Assembly: GCF_002257665.1 (NCBI RefSeq)
Contig: NZ_MQWB01000001.1
Location: 1-45,371 of the forward strand
Reading direction: 5' to 3'
DNA: 45,371 bases
Origin: Rubricoccus marinus
GTDB taxonomy: Bacteria > Bacteroidota > Rhodothermia > Rhodothermales > Rubricoccaceae
Of the stretch, positions 1 through 7,444 are shown piece after piece (the first letter of the stretch is position 1; every line of letters starts with the position of its first letter). Both the position numbers and the translations under genes were made by a program. Under the pieces are notes generated by a model. The model saw only the letters and a program-made list of their open reading frames with translations, searched no databases and was not told where the DNA came from.

Positions 1-128
1 AATCCAGAGTGGCGTCTGGTGTTCTCGCCGGAGGCCTCTGGCGTTGCAGGGAGGGAAAGGTCGTGGTAGGACCGCCTCTGGCGTGCGTCCTGAGCAGAGA
101 TAGCAACCGGTGAGGCGTTCCCACTACC

Positions 129-156
129 CTGGATTCCCGCCTACGCGGGAATGACG
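129..156. repeat. ATTCCCGC...GCGGGAAT hairpin repeat
   Basis: A small inverted repeat (ATTCCCGC-CTAC-GCGGGAAT) flanked by CTGG and GACGG. A reverse-strand relative lies at 2131-2160 and a decayed one near 2427-2452. This type of short hairpin is dispersed in intergenic DNA of many bacteria. The rest of 1-221 holds two single GCCTCTGGCG copies (34-43, 74-83) and no gene that I can support. Confidence 0.6.
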
Positions 157-204
157 GCTGGGAGGTGAGAGTCATCCCGGCCCGCGGGGCCTCCGGCGCA
201 AGGA

Positions 205-222
205 GCCTCTGGCGCCAGAGAC
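205..222. repeat. Near-perfect word palindrome abutting the pirin stop codon
   Basis: GCCTCTGGCGCCAGAG followed by AC rather than GC; its last base is the first base of the complement of the pirin TAG stop. It probably serves as the 3' hairpin of the pirin transcript. Confidence 0.6.
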
Positions 223-965
223 TATTTCCAGAGCATCGGCGCGTCCATGCGCACGTCGAATAGGAGGATCTCCGTGTCGGCCTCGAAGGCGAAGTCGAGC
301 GCGTCCGCGTCGGTGATGCCGACGCCGTCGCCCTGCTCCAAGACCACGCCGGCGACACGTGCGCGGCCGTTCACGATCTGCACCCACGCGCCGCGGCCCG
401 GCGCCAGAGGCCGCGAGACCGTATCGCCAGAGGCGAACAGGCCGGCGTAGACGAACGCGTCCGTGTTGATGGGCATGGAGTCCTCGCGGCCGTCCGGCGA
501 GACGTAGAGGCGGAACTGGCCCTGTCGCGCCTCTGGCGAGAACGTCTTGTCGTAGTAGGCGAACGTCGTGCCCGGCCGGTCCGGAACGAGCCACATCTGG
601 TAGTTGTGCTCCATCACGTCGTGGAGGTTCTCCTCGGAGTGGACCATCCCGGCAGCGCCCGCGCTGATAAGCTGCATCCCGCCAGAGGAGACGCCGAACT
701 GATTGCCGAAGCTGTCTCCGTGCGTGAGCGTGCCCGCGGCCACGTACGTCAGGATCTCCACGTCGCGGTGCGGGTGCGCCGGAAAGCCGGAACGCGGCTG
801 GATGTGGTTCTCCACGATGACGCGGAGCGGACCGAAGTGGACCCACTCGGGGTCCTGGTAGCTCGCGAACGAGAACGTCGCCCACATGTCGGTCCAGCCG
901 TGATCGGCAAAGCCGCGCTCGTGGCTGCGGCGGAGGCGGAGGGTGGGAGCGGCGACGTCGGGCAT
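222..965 (-). CDS. Pirin family protein (cupin; possible quercetinase)
   Basis: A 247-residue bicupin of the pirin/YhhW family. The N-terminal cupin carries the metal ligands: His64 and His66 in FPAHPHRDVE, and His109 and Glu111 in GMVHSEE. Their spacing matches the four iron ligands of human pirin (56, 58, 101, 103) with a constant offset of eight, so the site looks intact. Family members are metal-binding proteins, some with quercetin 2,3-dioxygenase activity in vitro; the physiological substrate here is unknown. Predicted cytoplasmic, with no signal peptide. It lies 79 bases downstream of the aldo/keto reductase on the same strand, so the two may share a transcript, although a long word palindrome lies between them. 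The SPEARQG and FASGDT stretches are encoded by copies of the dispersed word. Confidence 0.93.
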   Translation of the reverse strand: MPDVAAPTLRLRRSHERGFADHGWTDMWATFSFASYQDPEWVHFGPLRVIVENHIQPRSGFPAHPHRDVEILTYVAAGTLTHGDSFGNQFGVSSGGMQLISAGAAGMVHSEENLHDVMEHNYQMWLVPDRPGTTFAYYDKTFSPEARQGQFRLYVSPDGREDSMPINTDAFVYAGLFASGDTVSRPLAPGRGAWVQIVNGRARVAGVVLEQGDGVGITDADALDFAFEADTEILLFDVRMDAPMLWK

Positions 966-980
966 TTCAGAAGAGGAAGG

Positions 981-1036
981 GGCCCGCCAGAGGCGCCTCT
1001 GGCGGGCCGGTCGGGGAGCGCCAGAGGCCTCTGGCG
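981..1036. repeat. Two consecutive word palindromes between aldo/keto reductase and pirin
   Basis: 981-1008 is a perfect 28-base palindrome built from CGCCAGAGGC and GCCTCTGGCG back to back with GGCC extensions. 1019-1036 is the tail-to-tail form CGCCAGAGGCCTCTGGCG. Together they could form a cruciform or a strong RNA hairpin between the two genes. There is no U-tract, so termination is uncertain. Confidence 0.75.
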
Positions 1037-1044
1037 CCAGCGGC

Positions 1045-1968
1045 TCAGGCGGGCTGGGCGAGGAGGTCGTCGATCTCCGCGAGGTCGGCGTCGGTGAGGT
1101 GCCACGAGGCGGCCTCCACGTTGGAGCGGATCTGCGACGGCTTGGTCGCGCCCGCGATGACCGAGGCGACGGGCTCGTGCGCCAGAAGCCACGAAAAGGC
1201 GAGATCGAGGATCGTGTGGCCGCGGCTCTCGGCCCAGCCGATAAGGCGCTCGACGGTGTCGAGGTTGGTCTCGGTCAGGAGCGAGTCGCCCATGGACTCG
1301 AACTTGCTGCCTTCCTTGCCGCCTAGGCGCGAGCCCTCAGGTGCGGCGTCGCCGCGGCGGTACTTGCCGGTCAGCAGCCCGCTTTTGAGCGGGAAGTAGG
1401 GCACGAACGCCAGGCCGAGGTCGCGGCAGGCCTCCAGCGTGCCCTCTTCGGGCTCGCGGTGGAGCAGGCTGTACTCGTTCTGGAGCGCCACGAACTGCGC
1501 GTCGCCAGAGGCCTCGCGGGCCTCTTTCAGTTGGGCGGGCGAGAAGTTGGAGCACGCGATCTCGCGCACCTTGCCCTCCTCGACGAGCGTCGCGAGCGCG
1601 CCAAGCGTGTCGGCGATGGGCGTGTCCTCGTCGGGCTTGTGGAGGTAGTACAGGTCGATGCGGTCGGTCCCGAGGCGCGAGAGGCTGGCCTCGACGGACG
1701 TGAGGACGGCCTCTGGCGAGGCGCCGCCGCCCATCCCGAACTTGCTCGCGAGCACGACGTCGTTGCGGCGCGCACCCAGCGCGCGGCCGACCATCTCCTC
1801 GCTCGCGCCCTCGCCGTATACGTCGGCCGTGTCGAAGTGCGTGATGCCGGCGTCGAGCGCGGCGTGGATGACCTCGCGAGAGGCCTTTTCGTCGATGTGC
1901 CAGCCGAAGTTGTTGCAGCCGAGGCCGACGGTGGAAACGGTGAGCGATCCGATGGGGCGGGTATCCAT
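1045..1968 (-). CDS. Aldo/keto reductase
   Basis: A 307-residue cytoplasmic NADPH-dependent oxidoreductase of the aldo/keto reductase superfamily, (beta/alpha)8 barrel. The catalytic tetrad is visible: Asp46 and Tyr51 in FDTADVYGEG, Lys76 in LASKFG, and His110 in LYYLHKPDED. The C-terminal part carries the expected cofactor region (VIAGATKPSQI). An ATG ten codons upstream exists, but the family alignment begins at MDTRPIGSLTVS, so that start was chosen. There is no Shine-Dalgarno sequence. The gene is probably co-transcribed with the downstream pirin gene. The substrate cannot be deduced; the family includes YajO/PhdK-like general aldehyde reductases. Confidence 0.93.
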   Translation of the reverse strand: MDTRPIGSLTVSTVGLGCNNFGWHIDEKASREVIHAALDAGITHFDTADVYGEGASEEMVGRALGARRNDVVLASKFGMGGGASPEAVLTSVEASLSRLGTDRIDLYYLHKPDEDTPIADTLGALATLVEEGKVREIACSNFSPAQLKEAREASGDAQFVALQNEYSLLHREPEEGTLEACRDLGLAFVPYFPLKSGLLTGKYRRGDAAPEGSRLGGKEGSKFESMGDSLLTETNLDTVERLIGWAESRGHTILDLAFSWLLAHEPVASVIAGATKPSQIRSNVEAASWHLTDADLAEIDDLLAQPA

Positions 1969-2023
1969 GTCAGGGAGGAGATGTGTTTGTTGCAACAACG
2001 AACTGCATCCAGATCGGATCCGC

Positions 2024-2041
2024 GCCTCTGGCGCCAGAGGC
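2024..2041. repeat. Perfect word palindrome GCCTCTGGCGCCAGAGGC
   Basis: Head-to-head pair upstream of the aldo/keto reductase; a third single copy follows near 2053. Confidence 0.9.
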
Positions 2042-2130
2042 GGTGTGTGGGATCGCCAGAGGCCTCTGCCCAGTCCCTCTCGTTAGGCAGGGGAGGATCC
2101 TCCCGCAAACGACGCCTCCTCACCTACCTC

Positions 2131-2160
2131 GTCGTTCCCACGAAGGCGGGAATCCAGCAT
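2131..2160. repeat. ATTCCCGC-type hairpin repeat, reverse copy
   Basis: GTCGTTCCCACGAAGGCGGGAATCCAG is the reverse complement relative of the copy at 129-156. The arms are TTCCC/GGGAA with imperfect flanks. Confidence 0.55.
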
Positions 2161-2267
2161 ACCGGATGGTGTCGCGACCCTAATCGGTATGCGGAGGACG
2201 CGCGCCAGAGGCGGTTCCTCCCCGCTGTTTGCTAGAGTGGCAGACTCTGGCGTCCCCCCAAACCGGT

Positions 2268-2351
2268 GTCATCGCGAGGAGCGCAGCGACGGGGCGATCC
2301 CTTGGTTCAGCGCTCGGCGGGGCGAGATCGCCGCGCTTCGCTCGCGATGAC
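2268..2351. repeat. GTCATCGCGAG inverted repeat element
   Basis: It begins GTCATCGCGAGGAGCGCAGC and ends with the inverse, CTCGCGATGAC, with internal GGCGATCCC/GAGATCGCC arms. Folded, it makes a long hairpin of about 84 bases. Elements of this kind (GTCATTGCGAG...GCAATC) are dispersed in many unrelated bacterial genomes and behave like palindromic mobile repeats. Confidence 0.7.
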
Positions 2352-2510
2352 AACATCCTGGATCACGTTGGGCGGTTACAACGCCCCGCGCGTTCGCACT
2401 CTGACTTGGCTAGCGCCTTCCCTGCCGGGGTCCCGCCTTCGCGAGAATGACGTACGCCATGGATGGAGCAGGGCGCCGCACTAAGACCGCCTAACAAAAC
2501 CCCTATTGGT

Positions 2511-2620
2511 GTCATCGCGAGGAGCCCGTTCGGCTGCGCTCAGGGCAGGCTCCGCGACGCGGCGATCCACTCTCTCCGTGCTCGACTGGACGAGATTGCG
2601 TCGCTGGCGCTCGCAATGAC
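2511..2620. repeat. GTCATCGCGAG inverted repeat element, second copy
   Basis: The ends GTCATCGCGAGGAG and GCTCGCAATGAC pair as terminal inverted repeats. Internal GGCGATCCA/GAGATTGCG arms match the element at 2268-2351, with a longer middle section. Confidence 0.7.
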
Positions 2621-2656
2621 AGCCGGTGTTGTTAGGGCGTCTAGAGGCGCGCCGTC

Positions 2657-2674
2657 CGCCAGAGGCCTCTGGCG
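2657..2674. repeat. Tail-to-tail word palindrome at the nadE stop
   Basis: CGCCAGAGGCCTCTGGCG directly abuts the nadE stop codon (complement at 2675-2677). It is a probable 3' hairpin of the nadE message. Confidence 0.75.
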
Positions 2675-4405
2675 CTACTCCGCGTGACCCACCGCCTCGG
2701 CTTGCGCCTCTGGCGCCACGTCGGCGGTCTCGCCGTCCGGCGCGATGCGGGTCCGCTGCATCACAATCGGCAGGCGGCGTCCGATGCCGAAGGCCTTGGA
2801 CGAGATGCGGAGGCCGGGGGCGGCCTGCCGGCGCTTGTACTCGTTGCGGTCCACCATGCGCGCGATGCGCTCGACCGTCGCGCGGTCGAAGCCTGTGGCC
2901 GCGACGATGGCCTGGGGGGATTCGTGGCGCTCGACGTAGCGCAAGAGGATCTCGTCGAGCACCTCGTAGGGCGGGAGCGAGTCGGAGTCCTTCTGGTCGG
3001 GGCGGAGCTCGGCGCTGGGCGGCTTGGTGATCGTGTTCTCCGGGACGATCTCGCGGCCCTCCCGCTCGTTGATGTGGCGCGCGAGGGCGTAGACCTGCTC
3101 CTTGAACACGTCTGAGAGCACGGCGAGGCCGCCGCTCATGTCGCCGTAGAGCGTCGCGTAGCCGACGGCCATCTCGGACTTGTTACCCGTGGTCAGCAGC
3201 AGGTGCCCCTCGGCGTTGGAGATCGCCATCAGCGTCAGGCCTCTGGCGCGGGCCTGGATGTTCTCTTCCGTCACGCCGCTCGGCGGTCCCGCCAGAGGCT
3301 CGTTGAGCATGGCGTGGAAGGCATCGACGGCCGGGCGGATGCTGACCTCGTGGAACTCGATGCCGAGGTTGTCGGCGAGGTCGCGGCTGTCGTCCACGCT
3401 GCCGCCAGAGGAGTACGCGCTGGGCATGGTCACGCCGACCACGCGGTCGGGCCCGAGCGCTTCCGCGGCGAGCGCGCAGGTCACCGCCGAGTCGATGCCG
3501 CCCGAGAGGCCGATCAGCGCTTTCTCGAAGACGCCCTCGCCGGTTTTGCGCACGTAGTCGCGGATCCCGAGAACGAGCGCGTCGTGGATCTCGGCAATCG
3601 TGTCGGCGTCGCGCCGCCCGCCGCCCGAGGCCTCTTGCGTGGCGGTGTCCCAGACGGCGTAGTCCTCGCGCCAGAGGCTGAGGCGCAGGACCTCCTCGCC
3701 CGCCTCGTTGTGCACGCGGCTGTCGCCGTCGAAGATCAGCTCCGTGTTGGCGCCGACCGTGTTGACGTAGACGAACGGGACGCCGTGCTCGCGGCAGGAC
3801 TCCGCGATGATCTCGGCGCGCTCCTCGGGCTTGCCGACGCAGTACGGGCTGGCCGAGATGTTGACGAACAGGTCGATGCCCTGGGCCGCCAGCTCGTCGA
3901 TGGGGTTGGCCTTGTAGAGGTGGTAGGGGGCCTGCTCCTCGTTGTTCCACATGTCCTCGCAGACGTGCAGCCCCAGCCGCAGCCCGGCGACCTCGACGAC
4001 GCGCCGCTCGTCGGCGGGCTCGAAGTAGCGGTACTCGTCGAACACGTCGTAGGTAGGCAGGAGCGTCTTGGAGACCTGGCCCACGATCCGCCCGCGCTCG
4101 ATCACGATCGCGGCGTTGAACAGCCGCTTGCCGTGGGGCGTGGTGTTCTCGACCGGGGCGCCGACGATGATCGCGAGGCCCTCTGGCGTCTCGGCCATGA
4201 GGTGATTCAGCGCGTCGCGCACGTCTTGGAGGAACGCCGGTCGGTCCAAGAGGTCCATCGGCGGGTAGCCGGTGACGCACAGCTCGGGGAAAACGGCGAT
4301 GCGGGCGCCGTCGCGCGCGGCGCGGTGCGCGCGGCCGAGGATGCGGGCGCAGTTGCCCGCGAGGTCCCCGACGGTGGGGTTGATCTGGCAGAGGGCGATT
4401 TTCAT
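2675..4405 (-). CDS. nadE: Glutamine-dependent NAD+ synthetase
   Basis: A 576-residue cytoplasmic enzyme making NAD+ from deamido-NAD+, ATP and glutamine, the last step of NAD synthesis. It is a two-domain fusion of the glutamine-hydrolysing type. The N-terminal carbon-nitrogen hydrolase domain (about 1-260) has the Glu41 (FPELCVTGYPP), Lys113 (SKTLLPTYDVFDEYRYF) and Cys149 (HVCEDMW) triad. The C-terminal ATP-pyrophosphatase domain (about 285-545) has the P-loop SGGIDS at 301-306 and the TGNKSE signature. The start MKIALCQINPTVGD is the family start; an in-frame upstream extension of 24 codons is Arg-rich and unlikely. The C-terminal tail VAPEAQAEAV is partly encoded by a word copy. Confidence 0.97.
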   Translation of the reverse strand: MKIALCQINPTVGDLAGNCARILGRAHRAARDGARIAVFPELCVTGYPPMDLLDRPAFLQDVRDALNHLMAETPEGLAIIVGAPVENTTPHGKRLFNAAIVIERGRIVGQVSKTLLPTYDVFDEYRYFEPADERRVVEVAGLRLGLHVCEDMWNNEEQAPYHLYKANPIDELAAQGIDLFVNISASPYCVGKPEERAEIIAESCREHGVPFVYVNTVGANTELIFDGDSRVHNEAGEEVLRLSLWREDYAVWDTATQEASGGGRRDADTIAEIHDALVLGIRDYVRKTGEGVFEKALIGLSGGIDSAVTCALAAEALGPDRVVGVTMPSAYSSGGSVDDSRDLADNLGIEFHEVSIRPAVDAFHAMLNEPLAGPPSGVTEENIQARARGLTLMAISNAEGHLLLTTGNKSEMAVGYATLYGDMSGGLAVLSDVFKEQVYALARHINEREGREIVPENTITKPPSAELRPDQKDSDSLPPYEVLDEILLRYVERHESPQAIVAATGFDRATVERIARMVDRNEYKRRQAAPGLRISSKAFGIGRRLPIVMQRTRIAPDGETADVAPEAQAEAVGHAE

Positions 4406-4510
4406 CGGGCCGAGGCGGTGCGGGCGGGAACGGTACGGGCACAAACGGACGCCCGAAGATCGGGTTCGGCGGCGCATGACGTTCCTTGCACTGTTCTCGC
4501 CTCTTGCGCC

Positions 4511-5191
4511 ATGCTCCGTTTTCTCCTGCCTCTGGCGCTCGCGGCGCTCTCGCTGTCACCGCCCACGCCGCCCGCCTCTGGCGCCAGCGGCCCCATCGGA
4601 CTCGGCTTCGTCCTCGTCGGCAGCGAAACCGTGGCGCCTCCGGATTCCGTCGCTCTGCGGTTCTACGCCTCGCCAGAGGCCCCGCGTCCCGAGCACGAGA
4701 TCACGGTCCACCTCGGCGGGGATGAGGTGACGGCGCCTGCGCCTGCGTGGCTGCGTCCAGAGTCGTGGTGGCCGGACTACTACCTGTTCGCCTTCCGCGC
4801 GCTGGAGGTGCGCGGGGACTGGGCGCGCGTCGTCGTCCACGAGGAAACTGGCCGTACGCTCTGGCTGCGGACCGGCGGGGCTGTGACCTTCGCGCCGTGG
4901 GAGACCTTTCTGACCCGGCACGTCACCATCGTGCAACGCGAAAATGCTGAGGCCAACCCGGTCCGCACGGCGCCAGAGGCCGATGCGGAGGCGGCACACG
5001 TCCCCGAGATCATTGCGGGGGAGGACTGGATCGGAGACTGCTGGGTGCCCGCCGAAGTGAGGGGGGACTGGGTGCGCGTGCAGCCCTCGGATTTGTGCCG
5101 CGCCGACTGGACCGAGCCCGCAGAGCCGATGGGCTGGATCCGCTGGCGCGAGGGCGACCGGCTACTCATCACGTGGGGCCTGACCTGCTAA
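4511..5191 (+). CDS. Secreted protein with SH3-like repeats, function unknown
   Basis: A 226-residue protein with an N-terminal signal peptide (MLRFLLPLALAALSLSPPTPP, followed by ASGASGP encoded by a word copy). The mature part has two similar stretches, EVRGDWARVVV near residue 100 and EVRGDWVRVQP near 195, that look like the core of bacterial SH3-type domains. It ends with a Cys two residues after LLITWGL. I do not recognise a family. It is divergent from nadE with a 105-base gap and converges on the TonB receptor gene. The ATG at 4511 gives the best signal peptide; the same frame stays open far upstream only because of the high GC content. Confidence 0.75.
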   Translation: MLRFLLPLALAALSLSPPTPPASGASGPIGLGFVLVGSETVAPPDSVALRFYASPEAPRPEHEITVHLGGDEVTAPAPAWLRPESWWPDYYLFAFRALEVRGDWARVVVHEETGRTLWLRTGGAVTFAPWETFLTRHVTIVQRENAEANPVRTAPEADAEAAHVPEIIAGEDWIGDCWVPAEVRGDWVRVQPSDLCRADWTEPAEPMGWIRWREGDRLLITWGLTC

Positions 5192-5260
5192 GACGCCCTC
5201 GCACAACCGGTGTCTATTCGCGCGCGAAGCCGTCTCGTGCAGGCGAGCCCCGGCGAACCC

Positions 5261-5292
5261 GATCGCCGCGTCGCTGCGCTCCTCGCGATGAC
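5261..5292. repeat. GTCATCGCGAG-type repeat, half copy
   Basis: GATCGCCGCGTCGCTGCGCT followed by CCTCGCGATGAC is the reverse complement of the start of the elements at 2268 and 2511. The other arm, near 5208-5230 (GGTGTCTATTCGCGCGCGAAG), is decayed. It lies between two convergent genes. Confidence 0.6.
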
Positions 5293-5338
5293 ACCTGCGA
5301 GGTTCAACCGAGCCGGCCTAGGCCTCTGGCGGCGTGTC

Positions 5339-5356
5339 GCCTCTGGCGCCAGAGGC
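5339..5356. repeat. Perfect word palindrome overlapping the TonB receptor stop
   Basis: GCCTCTGGCGCCAGAGGC; its last base is part of the complement of the TAG stop of the receptor gene. It lies between convergent genes and is a likely hairpin terminator or 3'-end stabiliser. Confidence 0.8.
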
Positions 5357-7254
5357 TAGAACAGCAGGCGGACGCCGCCCGTGCCGGCGCGGCCAGGCAT
5401 CGGCGCGCCGAAGACCTCGGCGTACTGCGCGTTGGTGACGTTGCGGACCGAGAGCTGGACCTCACCTCTGGCGCCGCCGACGGGGACCGCGAAGCTGAGC
5501 TGCACGTCCGCCACCGCGACCGAGGGCAGGTCCAGCCGCTCTTTCCAGAGGCCGTCCACGCCGAGGCGGGTGGTGCCAACTCCCAGCGAGAGCCGCGCCT
5601 GGACGAGGTGCGGCGAGTGGCTCAGCGCGTACTTGTAGACCGCGCCCGGCGCGGTGCCGTCTAGCTGGATGTCGGTGTAGGTGTACGCAGCCTCCGCGCG
5701 GAGCGTGGCGCCAGAGGCGATCTCGCGCTGGGCTTCGGCGTGGAGTTCGAAGCCTGCCGCGCGCGCCTCCAGCACGTTCTGCGCGAGGAAGAACTCGGCC
5801 TCTGGCGAGAGCCGCGCGAAGTCGATGAGGTCGGTCGTGCGGCGCCAGAAGCCGGTGGCCCGCAGCGCGAGGCCCGCCCCGGCGAACAGGTCGGCGCCGG
5901 CCTCGGCGTTCCAGGCGCGTTCGGCGCGGAGGTCCGGGTTGCCGAGGTTGCCGCCGGGGCGCGGGGCCTCCGTGTTGAAGTACCGCTCCACGTACGTCGG
6001 CGCGCGCACGGCGCGTCCGCCAGAGGCCCGGAGCGTGAGCGCGGGCGCGGCTTCCCACGCGAGCGAGAGCATCGGCGTGGGCTCGATGCCGTAGATGGGG
6101 TCGGCGTCCACGCGGCCGCTGGCGGTGAGCGTGACGCCTCGGGCGGCCTGCCACCGCGCGAGGGCGAACACGCCGCCCGAGGCGTCGGTGTGCGCGCCCT
6201 GGTTGTTGGAGTCGATGCCGCGCACCTCGCCCGAGGCGCCCGCGCCGAGCGTGAGGCCGCCGCGCACCTCGCGAGAGGCGTCCGCCGTCAGCGTGCCTCT
6301 GGCGGTGACGTGCGTGTTCGGCGCGAGGCCCGGGTAGTAGGTGTAGCGGTCGCGGTGGAGCCGCCCTGCGCTCTGCACGCGCCAGCGCGTGGCGCCAGAG
6401 GCCCCCGCGAGGCCGAGCTGCGCCCAGGCCGTCGAGGTGGCCTCGCGGGCGCTATCGCTCGCGAACGGGGTGTAATACTGGAAGGCGTTGAAGTGCCGCG
6501 TGTCGCCCGCGAGGCGCGCCGTCAGGCGCGCGCCGCCGAGGTCCGTCGCGCCCGCGAGCGTGAGCGCGTGGCGCGAGAGGTCGGTCCGGACCTCGCCGCC
6601 GCTGCCTACGATGGGCGCGCCCTCGGCATCGCGGATGGGCTCGCCGCCGATGTCCAGCCCTTCGTAGGCCACGCTCCAGGCGCGCGCCGCGCTTCGGCCT
6701 CTGGCGGCAGCCTCGAAGCCCCACAGGTCTGGGTCGCCGTTGCGGATCCCGACCTCGCCAGAGGCGCCCCCCTCGTTCTTGGCGAGGGCCGTCTTCGTGA
6801 TCACGTGGACCACGCCGCCGAGCGCGTCCGGCCCGTACACCGCCGAGGCGGGCCCGCGCAGGATCTCGATGCGCGCGATCTCCGCTAGAGGGATCGGGAA
6901 GTCGCTCAGGAAGTGCCCCGTCATCGGGTCGTTAAAGCGGGCGCCGTCCACGAGGAAGAGCACGCCGTTGAACGTCGCGCCGCGCACGCTGATGTCGGCC
7001 TGGGCATCCCCGCGCGAGGCCGTTTCCACGCCGGCTGCGAAGCGCAAAAGGTCGCTCACGCTCCGCGCCGGGCTCTGCGCGATGTCGGCCTCGGTGATGA
7101 CCGTCGTGTGGCGGCCGGTCTGGCGGGCGGCGTCCAGCAGGCGGCTGGCGGTGACGACCACCTCCGAGCCGAGGTCGCCGGCCTGGACGGAGTCGGCGGG
7201 TTGGGCGCGGGCGCCAGAGGCGAGGAGCAGGGCGAGGGCGAAAAGCGTGCGCAC
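5356..7254 (-). CDS. TonB-dependent outer-membrane receptor
   Basis: A 632-residue outer-membrane receptor. It has a signal peptide (VRTLFALALLLASGARA, cleaved before QPADS), a plug domain from about 35 to 150 (VVVTASRLLDAARQ, ISVRGATFNGVLFLVDGARFND, IEILRGPASAVYGPDALGGVV), then a beta barrel ending in Phe (GGVRLLF), as outer-membrane assembly requires. The best start is GTG at 7252-7254, just before the signal peptide; an ATG at 7389 would add an Arg-rich 45-residue extension. It is smallish and BtuB/FepA-like. It is divergent from an iron-binding-type lipoprotein gene with a 190-base gap, which suggests iron or siderophore uptake, but I see no clear Fur box. Many barrel segments contain PEA, ASG or PLA encoded by the dispersed word. 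Confidence 0.9.
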   Translation of the reverse strand: MRTLFALALLLASGARAQPADSVQAGDLGSEVVVTASRLLDAARQTGRHTTVITEADIAQSPARSVSDLLRFAAGVETASRGDAQADISVRGATFNGVLFLVDGARFNDPMTGHFLSDFPIPLAEIARIEILRGPASAVYGPDALGGVVHVITKTALAKNEGGASGEVGIRNGDPDLWGFEAAARGRSAARAWSVAYEGLDIGGEPIRDAEGAPIVGSGGEVRTDLSRHALTLAGATDLGGARLTARLAGDTRHFNAFQYYTPFASDSAREATSTAWAQLGLAGASGATRWRVQSAGRLHRDRYTYYPGLAPNTHVTARGTLTADASREVRGGLTLGAGASGEVRGIDSNNQGAHTDASGGVFALARWQAARGVTLTASGRVDADPIYGIEPTPMLSLAWEAAPALTLRASGGRAVRAPTYVERYFNTEAPRPGGNLGNPDLRAERAWNAEAGADLFAGAGLALRATGFWRRTTDLIDFARLSPEAEFFLAQNVLEARAAGFELHAEAQREIASGATLRAEAAYTYTDIQLDGTAPGAVYKYALSHSPHLVQARLSLGVGTTRLGVDGLWKERLDLPSVAVADVQLSFAVPVGGARGEVQLSVRNVTNAQYAEVFGAPMPGRAGTGGVRLLF

Positions 7255-7444
7255 GGGGCAGTGGAAAGGCGAGCGCGAAACTACCGGCCTCTGGCGCTCG
7301 CCTGCCCCGGCGTCGGCAGGCCCGCGCGCAGTCCGCCGCCGGGATTGCCTGGCCCGCGGCGCGCCAGAGGCCGCGCGTTCCGATTTCACCGCCGTTGGAG
7401 GTGCCGCCAGCTATCCTTTTCGGTCCTGTCTCCTAACAGTCTCC

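Larger units (their letters stand above)
1969..2674. other. Repeat-filled 0.7-kb intergenic region
   Basis: No credible gene. It holds a perfect word palindrome (2024-2041), single word copies, an ATTCCCGC hairpin (2131-2160), a decayed relative (about 2427-2452) and two long GTCATCGCGAG inverted elements (2268-2351, 2511-2620). It looks like a landing zone for small dispersed repeats. Confidence 0.7.

Noticed and set aside
172-885. Open frame antisense-shifted within pirin
   Set aside because: Same strand but a different frame from pirin, which has all four metal ligands; composition is Arg-rich noise.
2268-2620. Insertion sequence remnants
   Set aside because: There is no transposase fragment and no target duplication that I can see; the structure fits small hairpin repeats.
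3203-4510. Long N-terminal extension of the secreted protein at 4511
   Set aside because: It is antisense to nadE and has no homology-like signals, whereas the ATG at 4511 starts a proper signal peptide.
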